A DNA stretch of 64,000 nucleotides from Metellina segmentata (Eukaryota > Arthropoda > Arachnida > Araneae > Tetragnathidae): the NCBI GenBank assembly GCA_947359465.1, contig OX375880.1, positions 25,372,714 to 25,436,713 of the forward strand, read 5' to 3'. This document shows positions 60,901-64,000 of this stretch, piece by piece. Under the pieces are notes generated by a model, which did not search any database, was not told where the DNA came from, and saw nothing but the letters and a program-made list of their open reading frames with translations. Position 1 is the stretch's first letter. Each line of letters opens with the position of its first letter. A program made the position numbers and the translations under genes.

Positions 60901-63900
60901 CAGGCGATGTAATTTCTAAGGGAATGAAAGGTATTTATTTGATTGAGATGTGGGGAGGGTGTTTTGTGTGAAGTATTCCCATAGAAATTAACGTGCTGCC
61001 GAGCGCGGTGGGTGGGAGCAATGTCATTTCAAAGCTCCCAATCCAATTTCTCAGGCGATGTAATTTCTAAGGGAATGAAAGGTATTTATTTGATTGAGAT
61101 GTGGGGAGGGTGTTTTGTGTGAAGTATTCCCATAGAAATCAACGTGCTGCCGAGCGCGGTGGGTGGGTGCAATGTCATTTTAAAGCTCCCAATCCAAGTT
61201 CTCAGGCGATGTAATTTTTAAGGGAATGAAAGGTATTTATTTGATTGAGATGTGGGGAGGGTGTTTTGTGTGAATTATTCCCATAGAAATTAACGTGCTG
61301 CCGAGCGCGGTGGTTGGGAGCAATGTCATTTCAAAGCTTACAATCCAAGTTCTCAGGCGATGTAATTTCAAAGGGAATGAAAGGTATTTATTAGACTGAG
61401 ATGTGGACAGGGTGTTTTGTGTGAAGTATTCCCATAGAAATTAACGTGCTGCCGAGCGCGGTGGGTGGGAGCAATGTCATTTCAAAGCTCCCAATCCAAT
61501 TTCTCAGGCGATGTAATTTCTAAGGGAATGAAAGGTATTTATTTGATTGAGATGTGGGGAGGGTGTTTTGTGTGAAGTATTCCCATAGAAATCAACGTGC
61601 TGCCGAGCGCGGTGGGTGGGTGCAATGTCATTTCAAAGCTCCCAATCCAATTTCTCAGGCGATGTAATTTCTAAGGGAATCAAAGGTATTTATTTGATTG
61701 AGATGTGGGGAGGGTGTTTTGTGTGAAGTATTCCCATAGAAATCAACGTGCTGCCGAGCGCGGTGGGTGAGTGCAATGTCATTTCAAAGCTTCCAATCCA
61801 ATTTCTCAGGCGATGTAATTTCTAAGGGTATGAAAGGTATTTATTTGATTGAGATGTGAGGAGGGTGTTTCGTGTGAAGTATTCCCATAGAAATCAACGT
61901 AATGCCGAGCGCGGTGGGTGGGTGAAATGTCATTTCAAAGCTCCCAATCCAAGTTCTCAGGCGATGTAATTTTTAAGGGAATGAAAGGTATTTATTAGAC
62001 TGAGATGTGGGGAGGGTGTTTTGTGTGAAGTATTCCCATAGAAATTAACGTGCTGCCGAGCGCGGTGGGTGGGAGCAATGTCATTTCAAAGCTCCCAATC
62101 CAATTTCTCAGGCGATGTAATTTCTAAGGGAATGAAAGGTATTTATTTGACTGAGATGTGGAGAGGGTGTTTTGTGTGAAGTATTCCCATAAAAATTAAC
62201 GTGCTTCCGAGCGCGGTGGGTGGGAGCAATGGCATTTCAAAGCTCCCAATCCAATTTCTCTGGCGATGTAATTTCTAAGGGAATGAAAGGTATTTATTTG
62301 ATTGAGATGTGGGGAGGGTGTTTTGTGTGAAGTATTCCCATAGAAATCAACGTGCTGCCGAGCGCGGTGGGTGGGTGCAATGTCATTTCAAAGCTCCCAA
62401 ACCAATATCTCAGGCGATGTTATTTCTAAGGGAATGAAAGGTATTTATTTTATTTAGATGTGGGGAGGTAGTTTCGTAAGAAGTATTCCCATAGAAATCA
62501 ACGTAATGCCGAGCGCGGTGGGTGGGTGCAATGTCATTTCAAAGCTCCCAATCCAAGTTCTCAGGCGATGTAATTTTTAAGGGAATGAAAGGTATTTATT
62601 AGACTGCGATGTGGGGAGGGTGTTTTGTGTGAAGTATTCCCATAGAAATTAACGTGCTGCCGAGCGCGGTGGGTGGGAGCAATGTCATTTCAAAGCTCCC
62701 AATCCAATTTCTCAGGCGATGTAATTTCTAAGGGAATGAAAGGTATTTATTAGACTGAGATGTGGAGAGGGTGTTTTGTGTGAAGTATTCCCATAGAAAT
62801 TAACGTGCTGCCGAGCGCGGTGGGTGGGAGCAATGTCATTTCAAAGCTCCCAATCCAAGTTCTCAGGCGATGTAATTTCTAAGGGAATGAAAGGTATTTA
62901 TTTGATTGAGATGTGGGGAGGGTGTTTTGTGTGAAGTATTCCCATAGAAATTAACGTGCTGCCGAGCGCGGTGGGTGGGTGCAATGTCATTTCAAAGCTC
63001 CCAATCCAAGTTCTCAGGCGATGTAATTTCTAAGGGAATGAAAGGTATTTATTTGATTGAGATGTGGGGAGGGTGTTTTGTGTGATGTATTCCCATAGAA
63101 ATTAACGTGCTGCCGAGCGCGGTGGGTTGGTGCAATGTCATTTCAAAGCTCCAAATCCAAGTTCTATGGCGATGTAATTTCTAAGGGAATGAAAGGTATT
63201 TATTTGATTGAGATGTGGGGAGGGTGTTTTGTGTGATGTATTCCCATAGAAATTAACGTGCTGCCGAGCGCGGTGGGTGGGAGCAATGTCATTTCAAAGC
63301 TCCCAATCCAATTTCTCAGGCGATGTAATTTCTAAGGGAATGAAAGGTATTTATTTGATTGAGATGTGGGGAGGGTGTTTTGTGTGAAGTATTCCCATAG
63401 AAATTAACGTGCTGCCGAGCGCGGTGGGTGGGAGCAATGTCATTTCAAAGCTCCCAATCCAATTTCTCAGGCGATGTAATTTCTAAGGGAATGAAAGGTA
63501 TTTATTTGATTGAGATGTGGGGAGGGTGTTTTGTGTGAAGTATTCCCATAGAAATCAACGTGCTGCCGAGCGCGGTGGGTGGGTGCAATGACATTTTAAA
63601 GCTCCCAATCCAAGTACTCAGGCGATGTAATTTTTAAGGGAATGAAAGGTATTTATTTGATTGAGATGTGGGGAGGGTGTTTTGTGTGAATTATTCCCAT
63701 AGAAATTAACGTGCTGCCGAGCGCGGTGGTTGGGAGCAATGTCAATTCAAAGCTTACAATCCAAGTTCTCAGGCGATGTAATTTCAAAGGGAATGAAAGG
63801 TATTTATTAGACTGAGATGTGGAGAGGGTGTTTTGTGTGAAGTATTCCCATAGAAATTAACGTGCTGCCGAGCGCGGTGGGTGGGAGCAATGTCATTTCA

Positions 63901-64000
63901 AAGCTCCCAATCCAATTTCTCAGGCGATGTAATTTCTAAGGGAATGAAAGGTATTTATTTGATTGAGATGTGGGGAGGGTGTTTTGTGTGAAGTATTCCC
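60650..64000. repeat. Higher-order repeat: 16-mer (2416 bp) duplication, running off the window
   Basis: CTCCAAATCC at 60733 and 63149, CATTTTAAAG at 61176 and 63592, and the cluster GGTTGGGAGC, AGCTTACAATCC, TTTCAAAGGG near 61311-61375 and 63727-63790 are all 2416 bp apart (16 x 151). The second copy is cut by the window end. This is the same unit length as the repeat at about 510-5320 but a different monomer string. Confidence 0.75.

Larger units (their letters stand above)
38283..64000. repeat. 151-bp satellite DNA array, right block (about 170 monomers)
   Basis: This continues the same array after the inserted transposon, with the same orientation and register. It resumes mid-monomer at TTAAGGGAATGAAAGG and runs past the end of the window. 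Joining position 35279 to 38287 restores a monomer matching a variant present uninterrupted elsewhere (for example around 13780-13905, with the same TTATTAGACTGAG and GGTATTTTTTG markers). This block is richer in the CAGGAATGTAAT, CTTCCAATCC, TTTTTAAAG and CATTTTAAAG variants than the first 17 kb, and its last 10 kb has its own markers (CCCAAACCAATATC, TTCTATGGCG). No other sequence interrupts it. Confidence 0.98.

Noticed and set aside
1..64000. tRNA- or SINE-derived origin of the monomer, rDNA spacer, or telomere-type repeat
   Set aside because: I see no A-box/B-box pair (no GGTTCGA-like string), no rRNA-like sequence and no short telomeric unit.
1..64000. Endogenous virus or retrotransposon fragments
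   Set aside because: No reverse transcriptase, integrase, gag-like or capsid-like frame, long terminal repeat or poly-A tail was found; the only insertion is the DNA transposon.

Overview
The window is almost entirely satellite DNA. A tandem array with a 151-bp monomer fills positions 1-35279 and 38283-64000, about 404 monomers (roughly 234 left and 170 right of the interruption), all in the same head-to-tail orientation. Nothing bacterial or plasmid-like is present. A long satellite block plus a eukaryotic cut-and-paste DNA transposon indicates a eukaryotic nuclear genome. The transposase remnant resembles proteins I associate with insects and other invertebrates, so an arthropod or other invertebrate is my best guess (inference, weak). 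I do not recognise the satellite family by name.

The array is not a simple one-monomer repeat. Monomer variants follow one another in fixed orders, and these strings are duplicated as higher-order repeats of several sizes: 8-, 9-, 12-, 14-, 16-, 17-, 19- and 22-mers, with offsets of 1205/1208, 1359, 1814, 2113, 2416, 2565, 2871 and 3320 bp. Sequence variants are local to blocks. Some occur only before about 17.6 kb, others only from about 20.7 to 53.4 kb, and others mainly after about 54 kb. This mosaic is what repeated unequal exchange or local amplification leaves. Each monomer carries a 15-bp imperfect inverted repeat, and one class carries an extra short hairpin.

The one interruption is a 3003-bp insertion at 35280-38282. 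It has 20-bp terminal inverted repeats (19/20 identical) and is flanked by a TTAA duplication. If the insertion and one TTAA are removed, a normal monomer variant is rebuilt exactly. Inside, on the minus strand (37891 to 36418), lies a broken transposase gene of the Mutator-like/Kolobok type. It has a basic N-terminus, a zinc-binding Cys pair region, the DGTW and GDG acidic motifs, the CVGHVQK block and a typical C-terminal tail. It is disrupted by five in-frame stops, at least three frame changes and an internal deletion that has probably removed the third catalytic acidic residue. The rest of the element is AT-rich DNA holding its own four-copy, 177-bp tandem repeat. The element is therefore a dead passenger, present once.

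No intact gene is supported anywhere in the window. The short open frames of 69 codons that recur in the array are by-products of monomer variants losing one stop codon.
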